Shown in pieces: positions 1 through 8,643 of a stretch of DNA of 64,000 nt. Numbering within the stretch: position 1 is the first letter of the stretch; each line of letters opens with the position of its first letter. Made by a program: the position numbers and the translations under genes. The notes below the pieces were generated by a model. The model did no database searches and was not told where the DNA came from. It worked only from the letters and a program-made list of their open reading frames with translations. The DNA comes from Symsagittifera roscoffensis. Lineage: Eukaryota; Xenacoelomorpha; Acoela; Convolutidae. The stretch is taken from positions 67,691,415-67,755,414 of the forward strand of contig NC_087062.1 in NCBI RefSeq assembly GCF_963678635.1, read 5' to 3'.

Positions 1-3000
1 AAATCGGTACGTGTTGATAATAGGTACACTGAAGCTTATGGTCCACACGAGGTCATGCTGAATATAGATGGAATCAACATCTATACAAAGACGATGATAA
101 CATGCGACGAAGACCTAATTGGACAAATCTATGTAGGGAAAGAAGAATTGAAAGTAAGATCGATCGGACACTGTGCCATGCTTGAAGAAGATGCAATGCA
201 CATCGGGACGGAAGCAGACGTGACAGGGCACGTGCTAGACATAAATGGCAAAAAGACTCAGTTGCGTGGATTACTTGACACGGGAGCAGTCTTGAGCGTC
301 ATACCAATCGAAACATGGGAAAAGATGGGCTTTGACAAAGGTGACTTGATAGACTCGAGAATACGGCTGTCAGCTGCAAACAAAGGGGCCCTACGGGTGC
401 TGGGCAGGACGCCGATAATAGCCCTCAATTTGGGGGAACGTAACCTGTGGATGAGCTTCATCGTGGTAGAAAACCTAGATGAATCTGACCAATTCATTTT
501 GGGCAGAGACTTCATCAGGAATTTCGACGTAACGATTGATCTAAATAATGCAATGTTCAGGATACGGAATCCGGATAGGAGGTACGCAATCAAACCGGTA
601 AATTTAATAATGGCGAATGAAAACAAAGCACCGGTATTCTTGAGTAAGAGAGTGAGGTTAAAAGCTAATGAAGCGGCAATCGTAAGCTTGAGGATGAAAA
701 ATTATAATGAACTAAGTGACAACAAGCAAGTGTGTATAGTTCCAAATCCTAATAGTCAAAGCGCTGCTGTTTTAGGAAGATCATTTTCGATAACGAAGAG
801 CGGCCTCTGCGTCAGTGTCTTGTTAAATACCCTTGATATACCGATCACGATACAGAGAGGCAGGAAGCTGGGATATGCTTTACCGGTTAAAACTAGATAT
901 GAAACAATTGAAAACTCAAAACAAAATGAAGTTGTTGATTGTCCCAATCACAGGGACAAAATTTGTATCTTGAGACGATTGCAAAGAATAAAAGATTCTT
1001 CAGGTCTTATCAAATCACTTAAGTCAGAAACGGACGATGGGCTTTCGAGCTGTTCGAACTTTCCAGAGAGACCCACACTAGATGAAATGCAAATTGATAA
1101 ACCGGTTCTGCCGGAGATTGAACATTTAAGGGGCAAACTGAAAGATGAACAGCTCGAAGCTATCAAGGACGTACTAGAGCGAAACGAGGAGGTCTTTTCA
1201 AGGCATAAGGCGGATATCGGGTGTTGTAATTTTGTTGAACATGAAATTGAACTTGAGGAAAACGCGGTACCACACAGGGAGGGGGCGAGGCGCATGACCC
1301 CACACAAATCGGACGCGTGTAGAAAAGAAATCGAAACGTTACTAGAGTATGACATGATAGAACCATCCAAGTCACCGTGGGCGTGTGGAGTAGTGATGGC
1401 CAAAAAGAAAGGCGACCAGTTAAGGTTTTGTTGTGACTTTCGATACCTGAACTCCGTCATGGTGAAGGATGCCTATCCCATACCTAGAATTGATGAGAGC
1501 CTCTCGAAATTAGGTGATGCAAAATTTTTTACGACTCTTGATTTAGGCTCGGCTTTTTGGCAGGTACCATTAAGGAAGCAAGACAGGGACAAGACAGGGT
1601 TCGCCTGCGAGTTGGGTCTGTTTCAATGGAAACGGATGCCGTTTGGACTCTGCAATGCAACAGCCACGTTTCAGCGGCTGATGGCACACGCGTTGATAGG
1701 CGTGACGAAGAAGTACGGCAACCTGGTAATGTGCTACGTGGACGACGTGGTAATAGCGACGCCGACACTAGAAGACCACATCGAGAGGCTTGACGAGGTG
1801 TTCGCGTGCATGAAGAGATCGGGGCTGAAGTGTAAACCATCAAAGTGCGAGATACTCAAGGACTCGATTAAATACTTGGGAAGGATGGTAGATAAGCACG
1901 GCATTAGACCTGATCCAGACGCCGTGGAAGCAGTCCTAACCTGGAAATCACCGAAGACGGAGCACCAGCTGATGAGCTTCCTGGGTTTCGCCAACTATTA
2001 TAGAGAATTCATCAAGGGCTATGCGGACAAGGTATACCCGATGCAACAACTAATGAGACATAAGGGCAAGAAGTTCACGTGGAACAACGCGGCAGAAGAG
2101 TCATTCCAGAGAATAAAGAAAGAGCTATGTGAGGCACCAGTACTGGGTATGCCGACAGAGAAGGGGATGTACGTGCTAGACACGGACGCGTCAGTAGTCG
2201 CCATTTCTGGGATTCTCCATCAAGAACAAGAATGGAATGGGAAGACAGTCTTGAGACCAATAGCATACGGGAGCAAGGTCCTAAGTGACACAGAAATGAA
2301 GTACGGAGCACCGAAGGCAGAGATGTTCGCGGTGGTCACCTTTGTCGAAAAATACAGAGCATACCTAGGCAGTGAGCCCTTCAAGCTGCGAGTCGACAAC
2401 CGAGCACTAAGCTGGCTGAAAACGTACTCAATGGACCAGAGCTATATTGGGAGGTGGATAGTTCGCTTGGATGGATACAACATGATAATTGAGCACAGAA
2501 CACGAGATAAACATCAAAATGCTGACAGCTTGAGTAAGAAGACGGAGTTCTACGAGAGGCAAGAACAAAGAGAGGCGGACAGACCTGAGATCAAAGACGG
2601 CTTCTCCTTTATGGACAAAGAAACGTACGACAGTCTTCCACTCACGAGATGGCTGGACAAATCAGGCAAACCGATAGAAGATCATCCCGAATTGCCGAAA
2701 GAGCCTCTTGAAAAGACCATCTTGAAGAAAAATAGAGGGATTCCGATAGGAATAATGCTCAAGTCCAAGATCGTGAGGGAGACACTCAAGGCAAAAGGTT
2801 ATGATCTCACCCAGGTAGAGGAGGGAACGGTCCGAATAGATGAAGACTTAATGAGGTTGCTTGAGAAACTATCAGATGACAAGCCCGTGATCCAAGGGAA
2901 AGGTCAGGAGGCACCGGAACTAACCATACTTCGGAGAGAAGAAACAGTGAACAATACTGACGTCTCAAAAGGAAGCATCACTGATAGCAAGGAAGTTGTG

Positions 3001-6000
3001 CGATCACTAGTTGAAAAAATCCCCGACAAAATTCTGGAGCAGACAAAAGTCAGGGATAAGAAAGTAACATTCAGAGAAGAAGTTGAACACCTGGGACTAG
3101 ATCAAGAGTCCGGGGAGTGGTCCAGATTCATGGAAGAAGACGAAACCGGAGAAGGGAAATTGTCCGGGGAGCGTGAAGAATGGGATGAAGACTCGGATGA
3201 GAGCAGCGAAGACCAAGACAGTCTATGCATGATACTGGCGGAAGAGAAGATAAGACAGCACGACAGGGAATTACAGACGGATCCATCTTCAGGGACGTAC
3301 AATCTGGAAACACAAGAGGTACGAGGTGGTGAAGAGCTCGAGAAAATAGCAGTTTCAAGAAAACCACTAAGGGAACTATCGTGCAACTCAAACGTCAGAA
3401 CGAATCTGGTACCAGAAGACGACATGAAAATCGTGAAAAGGATGATATGTGTGAAGCTGAGTGATGACACCCACAACCCTGGTGAAATGAATGGACAGAT
3501 CATGGCGCTAAAGGAGCACGTTAAGGCGAGATACAGGCTGTCTGACCTAATAAGGGCCCAGAAGAATGACAAAATGACAAGTAACCTCTCCAAATGGATC
3601 CATTCGGGAGTCAAGGAGAAGGGGGAACTTGAGGAAGACAGCTACAAGATCTTGAGCCAGTTCTACAAGGAAAAGAGAGATTTACTTTATCACACAGCTG
3701 AAGGGGTGGTAGCGTGCAAGAGAAGAGATGAGGAAAAAATATTACACAAACACAACCTCATCATACTACCACAATTGTACCAAACGGAGGTGCTTTTCAG
3801 ATCACACGACCAGATGGGCCACCAGGGGATAGATAAAGTACAACAAAGGATACTTCACAGGTTTGATTGGCCGGGAATGAGAAAAGCTTGCGAGAGATGG
3901 GTGAATGCCTGCCTAGCATGCCTTCAAGTAAAAGACCCAAGGAAGATGAAGTTTCCCCTCAAGTCTGTCGAGAGTTCGGAATTCAATGAAGTGGTGCAGA
4001 TAGACCATCAGAAAATCTGCATGACGGAGTCGGGTTATAACCAAATACTAGTTATAATAGATCACTTCACCAAGTTGGCGGAAGCGGTTCCGTGCCAGAC
4101 AGCCTCGGCAGAGGAGACATGTGATCACCTGATAACGCATTGGATATCGCGATATGGTTGTCCAATGACTTTCCAGTCAGACAACGGCAAGGCTTTTGTG
4201 GGGGACTTGACAAAAGAATTGATGAAGAGATCACACATTGCTCAAGCGCACTCGACGACCTATCATCCACAGACCAATGGGTTGGTAGAGAGACAGAACA
4301 GGACACTGGTCAACATGCTCAGGGTGTACTGCTCGAGATACATGACGGACTGGGACAAATACCTGCCACAGGTAGTAGGAGCCTATAATAGTACTCAGCA
4401 CTCAACGACGGGTATCAGTCCTTTCATGATGTTGACAGGCAGGGAAAGGGCAATGCCTATAACATTCTTTTACCCGGAGTACGAGGGGAAGAGGACGTCA
4501 CCTCAAGCATACGTGAAGGAAGCGATCAAAAGACAACAAGAGCTAAACGAGCTATGTCGGAGAAACACGGCGCAAGCGCAAATGAGGCAACGCAAGAAAT
4601 ATGACGAAAAGATACTAAGAGCAAAGCCATACGAAGTGGGCCAATACGTGTGGGTCTTCCAAAATGTCATACCGCCCAAGGGAACAAAGAAACTACTCAA
4701 GAAATGGAGAGGACCGTTCATGATTACGGAAGTACATCAACAAGGACGGTTCTATCGCTTGAGTACAGGGCGAGCAGCACATTACGAAAATCTGAAGCCT
4801 CATGTCCCGTCCCCGGAGGACTGGTGCCTACCAAGAGACATGGAAGGTCTTGAGTACCTGGTGGTGGAACCAGCGTGCGAAGTGAATGAGAAAGGCACTA
4901 GAGAGAAAAATGATGGTAATGAGAACTTGAGTTTGGACGACAACGAAAAGATAGAAGTGGAGTCGGATGCAGGTTCATTTGTAGAAGAAGACTGGAACGA
5001 CCCAGAGCAAAACGAGGTACCGAAGTGGATGGAGCCGGATCGACCAAAACCACCGGAAACCAGGACTGGCAATCGTAAACGCACAGGCATGAGGTACAAT
5101 AGGTACGGGGATGACTTCTTGATCGATAAGATACAGCCAGACAAGTTGGGCGATGAACTACTAAGCGCAGGCGAACTGGAAGCCGGAGAGGAATGGCAGG
5201 TCATTGACGATGGTGGACATTATCCGCAGGATGATTACTCGACGCCAGAATTGGAGACGGATCTCGAGCAGAGTGAAATAGAAAGGAGGGAGAACACGAA
5301 CTTGAGGATTCTAGAGTGGATGCGTGATGTCAAGGACGAGAGCCACGAAGGACAAAGCATTCAGCAAGTCGATATATCAGCAGCAAATTACATGAAGACA
5401 GAGGACCCTCTTTTCGGATGGACAGCAACAGACAGGCCACTGGACATCCCTAAGGACAATTCAGACCCGACTACATCGACGGGGACGTCGATAAATATTT
5501 TTGTCCGGGGAGTGGGGGTAGGACTTACCCACACCGAAAATTTGATGATAAAGAAGCTCAAGGAAGTGAGGGAAACAAGCGGATTGGAACTGGAGGAAGA
5601 AGAACCAGAGCCTACCATAGGAAGGAATTTCAAAACGAAATTCGAAATACCCAATGAATACTCAGAGAACATCATGATAACAGATAGCGACTTCATCCTG
5701 TCAAACAGGACCAGCGCGATCTGCATCACGGCGGATATGAGTTTCAAATCAAGATTGGAGGCTGACTTCAAAAGAGAGTACCAGAACGTAGAGTTTCTGT
5801 TCAGACAGAGGCCAGGACTGGGAGGCATAGCAGCGCTTCCACCGTCAGTGGCACAAGTCCCGGGCAAATACCTCTGCTTCCTAGTAACGAGAGTCAACGA
5901 CAGAAACACAATTGATCCCGAACACGTGATATTGGCACTGACAAGACTACGTGACTTCATGATTGAAAGAGGAATAGTGGAGGTCTCGATGCCGGTGTAC

Positions 6001-6117
6001 GACCCAAACAGGGGCAAACTGAGCTCGAGGGAATTGTACGCTATCCTACATGTGGTCTTTGCAGAAACAGAGATAATGGTGCATCTTCACAAGAAGTACT
6101 ACTTGAGCATCGCCTGA
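1..6117 (+). CDS. pol: Gypsy-type Pol polyprotein with C-terminal macrodomain-like region (5' partial)
   Basis: The polyprotein copies and integrates the element. The frame is open at base 1 (the first ATG, at 55, is internal), so Gag-Pol probably begins upstream. Visible parts in order: aspartic protease with LLDTGA at 271-288 and a later ILGRDF; reverse transcriptase with TLDLGSAFWQV near 1540 and YVDD at 1735-1746; RNase H with DTDAS at 2179-2193; an acidic linker of about 400 residues; HHCC zinc finger (His codons 3805 and 3820, Cys codons 3910 and 3919); integrase DDE with Asp 4003, Asp 4180 and Glu 4288, giving the canonical D35E spacing; a GPF motif near 4710; an acidic tail; and from about 5650 a region resembling a TARG1/OARD1-type macrodomain. 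All polymerase and integrase catalytic residues are present. It stops at TGA 6115-6117. The extra C-terminal domain is unusual for Gypsy Pol. Confidence 0.93.
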   Translation, partial: KSVRVDNRYTEAYGPHEVMLNIDGINIYTKTMITCDEDLIGQIYVGKEELKVRSIGHCAMLEEDAMHIGTEADVTGHVLDINGKKTQLRGLLDTGAVLSVIPIETWEKMGFDKGDLIDSRIRLSAANKGALRVLGRTPIIALNLGERNLWMSFIVVENLDESDQFILGRDFIRNFDVTIDLNNAMFRIRNPDRRYAIKPVNLIMANENKAPVFLSKRVRLKANEAAIVSLRMKNYNELSDNKQVCIVPNPNSQSAAVLGRSFSITKSGLCVSVLLNTLDIPITIQRGRKLGYALPVKTRYETIENSKQNEVVDCPNHRDKICILRRLQRIKDSSGLIKSLKSETDDGLSSCSNFPERPTLDEMQIDKPVLPEIEHLRGKLKDEQLEAIKDVLERNEEVFSRHKADIGCCNFVEHEIELEENAVPHREGARRMTPHKSDACRKEIETLLEYDMIEPSKSPWACGVVMAKKKGDQLRFCCDFRYLNSVMVKDAYPIPRIDESLSKLGDAKFFTTLDLGSAFWQVPLRKQDRDKTGFACELGLFQWKRMPFGLCNATATFQRLMAHALIGVTKKYGNLVMCYVDDVVIATPTLEDHIERLDEVFACMKRSGLKCKPSKCEILKDSIKYLGRMVDKHGIRPDPDAVEAVLTWKSPKTEHQLMSFLGFANYYREFIKGYADKVYPMQQLMRHKGKKFTWNNAAEESFQRIKKELCEAPVLGMPTEKGMYVLDTDASVVAISGILHQEQEWNGKTVLRPIAYGSKVLSDTEMKYGAPKAEMFAVVTFVEKYRAYLGSEPFKLRVDNRALSWLKTYSMDQSYIGRWIVRLDGYNMIIEHRTRDKHQNADSLSKKTEFYERQEQREADRPEIKDGFSFMDKETYDSLPLTRWLDKSGKPIEDHPELPKEPLEKTILKKNRGIPIGIMLKSKIVRETLKAKGYDLTQVEEGTVRIDEDLMRLLEKLSDDKPVIQGKGQEAPELTILRREETVNNTDVSKGSITDSKEVVRSLVEKIPDKILEQTKVRDKKVTFREEVEHLGLDQESGEWSRFMEEDETGEGKLSGEREEWDEDSDESSEDQDSLCMILAEEKIRQHDRELQTDPSSGTYNLETQEVRGGEELEKIAVSRKPLRELSCNSNVRTNLVPEDDMKIVKRMICVKLSDDTHNPGEMNGQIMALKEHVKARYRLSDLIRAQKNDKMTSNLSKWIHSGVKEKGELEEDSYKILSQFYKEKRDLLYHTAEGVVACKRRDEEKILHKHNLIILPQLYQTEVLFRSHDQMGHQGIDKVQQRILHRFDWPGMRKACERWVNACLACLQVKDPRKMKFPLKSVESSEFNEVVQIDHQKICMTESGYNQILVIIDHFTKLAEAVPCQTASAEETCDHLITHWISRYGCPMTFQSDNGKAFVGDLTKELMKRSHIAQAHSTTYHPQTNGLVERQNRTLVNMLRVYCSRYMTDWDKYLPQVVGAYNSTQHSTTGISPFMMLTGRERAMPITFFYPEYEGKRTSPQAYVKEAIKRQQELNELCRRNTAQAQMRQRKKYDEKILRAKPYEVGQYVWVFQNVIPPKGTKKLLKKWRGPFMITEVHQQGRFYRLSTGRAAHYENLKPHVPSPEDWCLPRDMEGLEYLVVEPACEVNEKGTREKNDGNENLSLDDNEKIEVESDAGSFVEEDWNDPEQNEVPKWMEPDRPKPPETRTGNRKRTGMRYNRYGDDFLIDKIQPDKLGDELLSAGELEAGEEWQVIDDGGHYPQDDYSTPELETDLEQSEIERRENTNLRILEWMRDVKDESHEGQSIQQVDISAANYMKTEDPLFGWTATDRPLDIPKDNSDPTTSTGTSINIFVRGVGVGLTHTENLMIKKLKEVRETSGLELEEEEPEPTIGRNFKTKFEIPNEYSENIMITDSDFILSNRTSAICITADMSFKSRLEADFKREYQNVEFLFRQRPGLGGIAALPPSVAQVPGKYLCFLVTRVNDRNTIDPEHVILALTRLRDFMIERGIVEVSMPVYDPNRGKLSSRELYAILHVVFAETEIMVHLHKKYYLSIA
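5647..6114 (+). other. macrodomain-like module at the Pol C-terminus
   Basis: The last 155 or so residues follow the layout of ADP-ribose-binding macrodomains of the TARG1/OARD1 kind. There is a strand at SAICITAD, then a block where the family normally has GAGIA but this protein reads SRLEA, then FKREYQNVEFLF, a strand KYLCFLVTR, helix ALTRLRDFMIERG, strand VEVSMP, and a final VFAETEIMVHL. The glycine-rich loop and the catalytic Asp of the GCGLD loop are not conserved (the stretch reads DPNRGKL). The fold call is by eye. If right, the domain probably binds ligand or protein without being a hydrolase. Confidence 0.5.
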
Positions 6118-6345
6118 GTCGGGTACATGGAAGTACCAGGTCGGGTGTGAGGGAGGAGTCTTGAGTCAGGTACTGGGGTGCGGCGCAGGTAAAGGGATCT
6201 TAAGATGTGATTGGCATGACAATTGAATTTTAAAAGAAAGAATTGATGGTGCTAAAACATAAAATGAATCTGCATGTTCTTAAGGGAGATCCAATCAAAT
6301 TGTTTTAAGTGATATGTGAATGATAAGATTTTAATCATATGGGTA

Positions 6346-6355
6346 GAAGGGGGGT
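6346..6355 (+). promoter_or_regulatory. internal polypurine tract
   Basis: GTAGAAGGGGGG just after Pol resembles the tract before the probable 3' LTR (GGGAAGGGGGG near 15553). It could prime internal plus-strand synthesis, or be a relic of an ancestral element that ended here before it gained the 3' block. Confidence 0.35.
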
Positions 6356-6394
6356 CTCTAGGTTAGGAACGTGACATACTAAGTTTTAATGAGC

Positions 6395-6408
6395 TTTATG
6401 TTTTCAGA
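6395..6408 (+). promoter_or_regulatory. candidate 3' splice acceptor for a subgenomic mRNA
   Basis: The pyrimidine-rich TTTATGTTTTCAG followed by ATC fits an animal 3' splice site and lies 232 bases before the ATG at 6640. No matching donor can be tested because the element's leader is outside the window. Confidence 0.35.
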
Positions 6409-6550
6409 TCAAGTTTGAAAACAAAGTTGAATATCCAACTACACTCAAGCGAGAAACAGAAAAAGAGAATCTTGATTGAACACGCGACAATCCGGATCTA
6501 CAGCAAGTGCTTGCAAGAGAAGATTTCTAGAGATTTCTTGAATTGGGTAA

Positions 6551-6600
6551 TACTTGAGTTGGTAAGGTAATTCTTGAGTTGGTAAGGTAATTCTTGAGCT
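6551..6600 (+). repeat. 20-bp tandem repeat, about 2.5 copies
   Basis: The unit TTCTTGAGTTGGTAAGGTAA occurs twice (the first copy differs at the start: TACTTGAG) and is followed by a partial third copy that diverges at TTCTTGAGCTGG. It lies 40 bases before the ATG at 6640, and each copy carries CTTGAG. Confidence 0.9.
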
Positions 6601-6639
6601 GGTTGACATCTATCTACACACATCCCGAAGTTATAAAGA

Positions 6640-8643
6640 ATGGCAGACCGATTCTGGAACTCTATGCCCACGGCTCTGCAGAGGCCCACTCTTGACGAGC
6701 TGTACAGACGCTTGAGGGACCTGGACCACACCCAGATCGACGAGAGAATGGCGGTGATGCTGAATGCGATCCTCCAGTTGGAGGATCAGGGCGAGTGCAG
6801 GGAGTCTGCGACGGAGGCTGTCTTGATAGTCGGCTACACCACTGAGGGCATATCAAATCGAGCACAGACCAGATGGTTGTCTTGGAATGCGGATGGAGGA
6901 GTAAGGGGCTTTGACTTGGCAAGAAATCCTGGCCTGAGTAACAACACCGAACACGGCGCAGGAGAGTTCCCGCTACCGACGAGGCCAACAGCGAGATCCA
7001 CGGGCCAGAGCTCGAGTAAGGTGCCGTCGATGTCGCGAGCGCAACAGACGACCGAGGCATATCCGGAGCTGGGAGTCCTAAGGAAAGATCTTGAGAAGGC
7101 GCTGAAGGAAAGGAATAAAGCGAACCTCGATCGGGATCAGGCGAAGTTGGATAGGGAGAGGCTTCAGCTGGAGAGAGACCAGGCAGTCGACGAGCGGGAT
7201 CAGACGTTGAAATTACTTGAGATGCTAAGGGCGGAACATCAGCAGGAGCTAAAGGTGCGGGAGAACGCCGCGAATCGCGATCAACTAAAGTCGGAGTTGG
7301 AAAGGATAGAACAACGACAACGCGAGCTGGACGCACAAAAGGGAGCCAGGTCAAACGAACGAGTGGTGACAAGCTCAAGGCCAGAGTCGCGCATGGAGGT
7401 GGATGAAGCTCCCAGGGCTAGAGGACGGTTCAACCTTGACCGCGAGGCCAGGGAACACATGAGTGAAGGGTTGGAGGTCTGGATACCGAATGACGCGACG
7501 CCCTCCTTGCGCAATCTAGAGACCCAACCTGTACGTCCTCTGATGGATGTGGTGTTACCAGGATACACACCAACCTCGACCTCGAGCGGTAGTCAGGTGA
7601 GTGGCGCCTCATCGCGCCTGAAGGAGCTGGGCGAGAAATTGCAGCAGCAGAGTCGTGAAAGAGCGACAAGGCCAGAGCTTCCACCGACTTGGAGGGAACA
7701 GCCGGTCAGAAACGTCGTGATCGCGAGCTACAAGAAGGACACAGAGGGGAACTACCACAAGCATAGTCGGCTGGACTGGAATGCGGAACAGCAAGCCAGG
7801 AGGGAATGCTTCCACGACGCAGCCTGGGTGCAGTATCTAGCGCCACCTCGTGTGCCAGAGGGTGCGGTTCACCTGATTATAGGGGACAGCCTGGTGCGGG
7901 TGTTGACCCAGATCCGGTCACATTGGCAGACGGGGGTCTTGAGTTTCGCTGGAGCTGCTACGCCACAGATGTTGGCAACTCTGGACATGCTAGGAATGAC
8001 CAAAGTTTACACAGTCACCTTGATGGTTGGGACCAACGACGTGTCGAGAGGAGAAGCAAGGAAAGTGACGAGGCTAGGCGACAAGATAAATTGCCTTCTT
8101 GAGGAGCTGAGGATCCAAATGGATCCCATCCTGTTGACGATATGCACGGTCCCCTATAACATGATGTTTGATCAACACTCCCTAGAGATGAACCAGAGGG
8201 TGCGGAGCCTGAACAAGGCGATCAGAGAAATACACCGAAACAGTGTGCTTCCTCTCAGGCTGTTAGACGTTGCAGAACGCATGGAGAACAAGGGATTCCC
8301 TGAAGACACCTCGAAAGATGGAATCCATTTCGATAGGCCAAGGGGAGCTGAGTGGCTGAACGATGTCTTCCAGGTTCACATAAACACGCTAGAAGCGGAC
8401 CTGCTGGAGACAGCCCAATTCACTTTAGGGCCACCTCCCAACCCACCATTCCTTGCCTCGAGGGCCTTGGCTGGTCGATTGGGAGCGAGAGTTGATACTA
8501 GAGATAGCTCGAGGAGCAATCAGACCCGATTGCAGAGTGCCACACCAATGGAGTCGGAGGAGGTAGAGTCATCAACACCTCCGACCTCGGCGATGTCCTC
8601 CGTGGTGGTGGCAGATGGCAGGAGAGAAAAGAAGTCTAGGTAG
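6640..8643 (+). CDS. coiled-coil plus SGNH-hydrolase-like protein of the element (667 aa)
   Basis: I do not recognise the N-terminal 130 residues. Residues about 145-230 form a strongly charged coiled coil with repeats of the type LDRDQAKLDRERLQLERDQ. Residues about 410-600 carry the four SGNH/GDSL hydrolase blocks: GDS (Ser codon 7888, residue 417), a Gly in FAGAATPQ, GTND (Asn codon 8035, residue 466) and DGIH (Asp residue 560, His residue 563). Proteins of this fold are esterases, lipases or deacetylases; the substrate here is unknown. No signal peptide or membrane span is evident, so it is not a classical envelope protein although it sits in the env position. It starts at ATG 6640 and ends in TAG 8641-8643, after which the same frame stays open for another 6.9 kb. 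Confidence 0.8.
   Translation: MADRFWNSMPTALQRPTLDELYRRLRDLDHTQIDERMAVMLNAILQLEDQGECRESATEAVLIVGYTTEGISNRAQTRWLSWNADGGVRGFDLARNPGLSNNTEHGAGEFPLPTRPTARSTGQSSSKVPSMSRAQQTTEAYPELGVLRKDLEKALKERNKANLDRDQAKLDRERLQLERDQAVDERDQTLKLLEMLRAEHQQELKVRENAANRDQLKSELERIEQRQRELDAQKGARSNERVVTSSRPESRMEVDEAPRARGRFNLDREAREHMSEGLEVWIPNDATPSLRNLETQPVRPLMDVVLPGYTPTSTSSGSQVSGASSRLKELGEKLQQQSRERATRPELPPTWREQPVRNVVIASYKKDTEGNYHKHSRLDWNAEQQARRECFHDAAWVQYLAPPRVPEGAVHLIIGDSLVRVLTQIRSHWQTGVLSFAGAATPQMLATLDMLGMTKVYTVTLMVGTNDVSRGEARKVTRLGDKINCLLEELRIQMDPILLTICTVPYNMMFDQHSLEMNQRVRSLNKAIREIHRNSVLPLRLLDVAERMENKGFPEDTSKDGIHFDRPRGAEWLNDVFQVHINTLEADLLETAQFTLGPPPNPPFLASRALAGRLGARVDTRDSSRSNQTRLQSATPMESEEVESSTPPTSAMSSVVVADGRREKKSR
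8641..8643 (+). other. in-frame TAG joining two long frames (possible readthrough)
   Basis: The 667-residue frame stops at this TAG, and the next 2,292 codons in the same frame are open. No ATG occurs in that frame until 8821, so the downstream protein needs readthrough, a non-ATG start (TTG at 8653), an internal start at 8821, or is cut off by a nonsense change in this copy. Confidence 0.6.

Larger units (their letters stand above)
6118..6639 (+). other. internal non-coding gap between Pol and the 3' block
   Basis: This 522-base stretch has stops in all frames. It holds a purine tract (about 6346-6354, AGAAGGGGGG-like), a good 3' splice-acceptor-like sequence TTATGTTTTCAG ending near 6408, and a 20-bp tandem repeat at 6551-6600. 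The arrangement suggests that the downstream frames are translated from a spliced subgenomic RNA, as env is in retroviruses and errantiviruses. That is inference; the donor would lie upstream of the window. Confidence 0.5.

Noticed and set aside
5388-6017. 209-residue minus-strand frame
   Set aside because: It is antisense to the Pol C-terminus. No motif or start context supports it.
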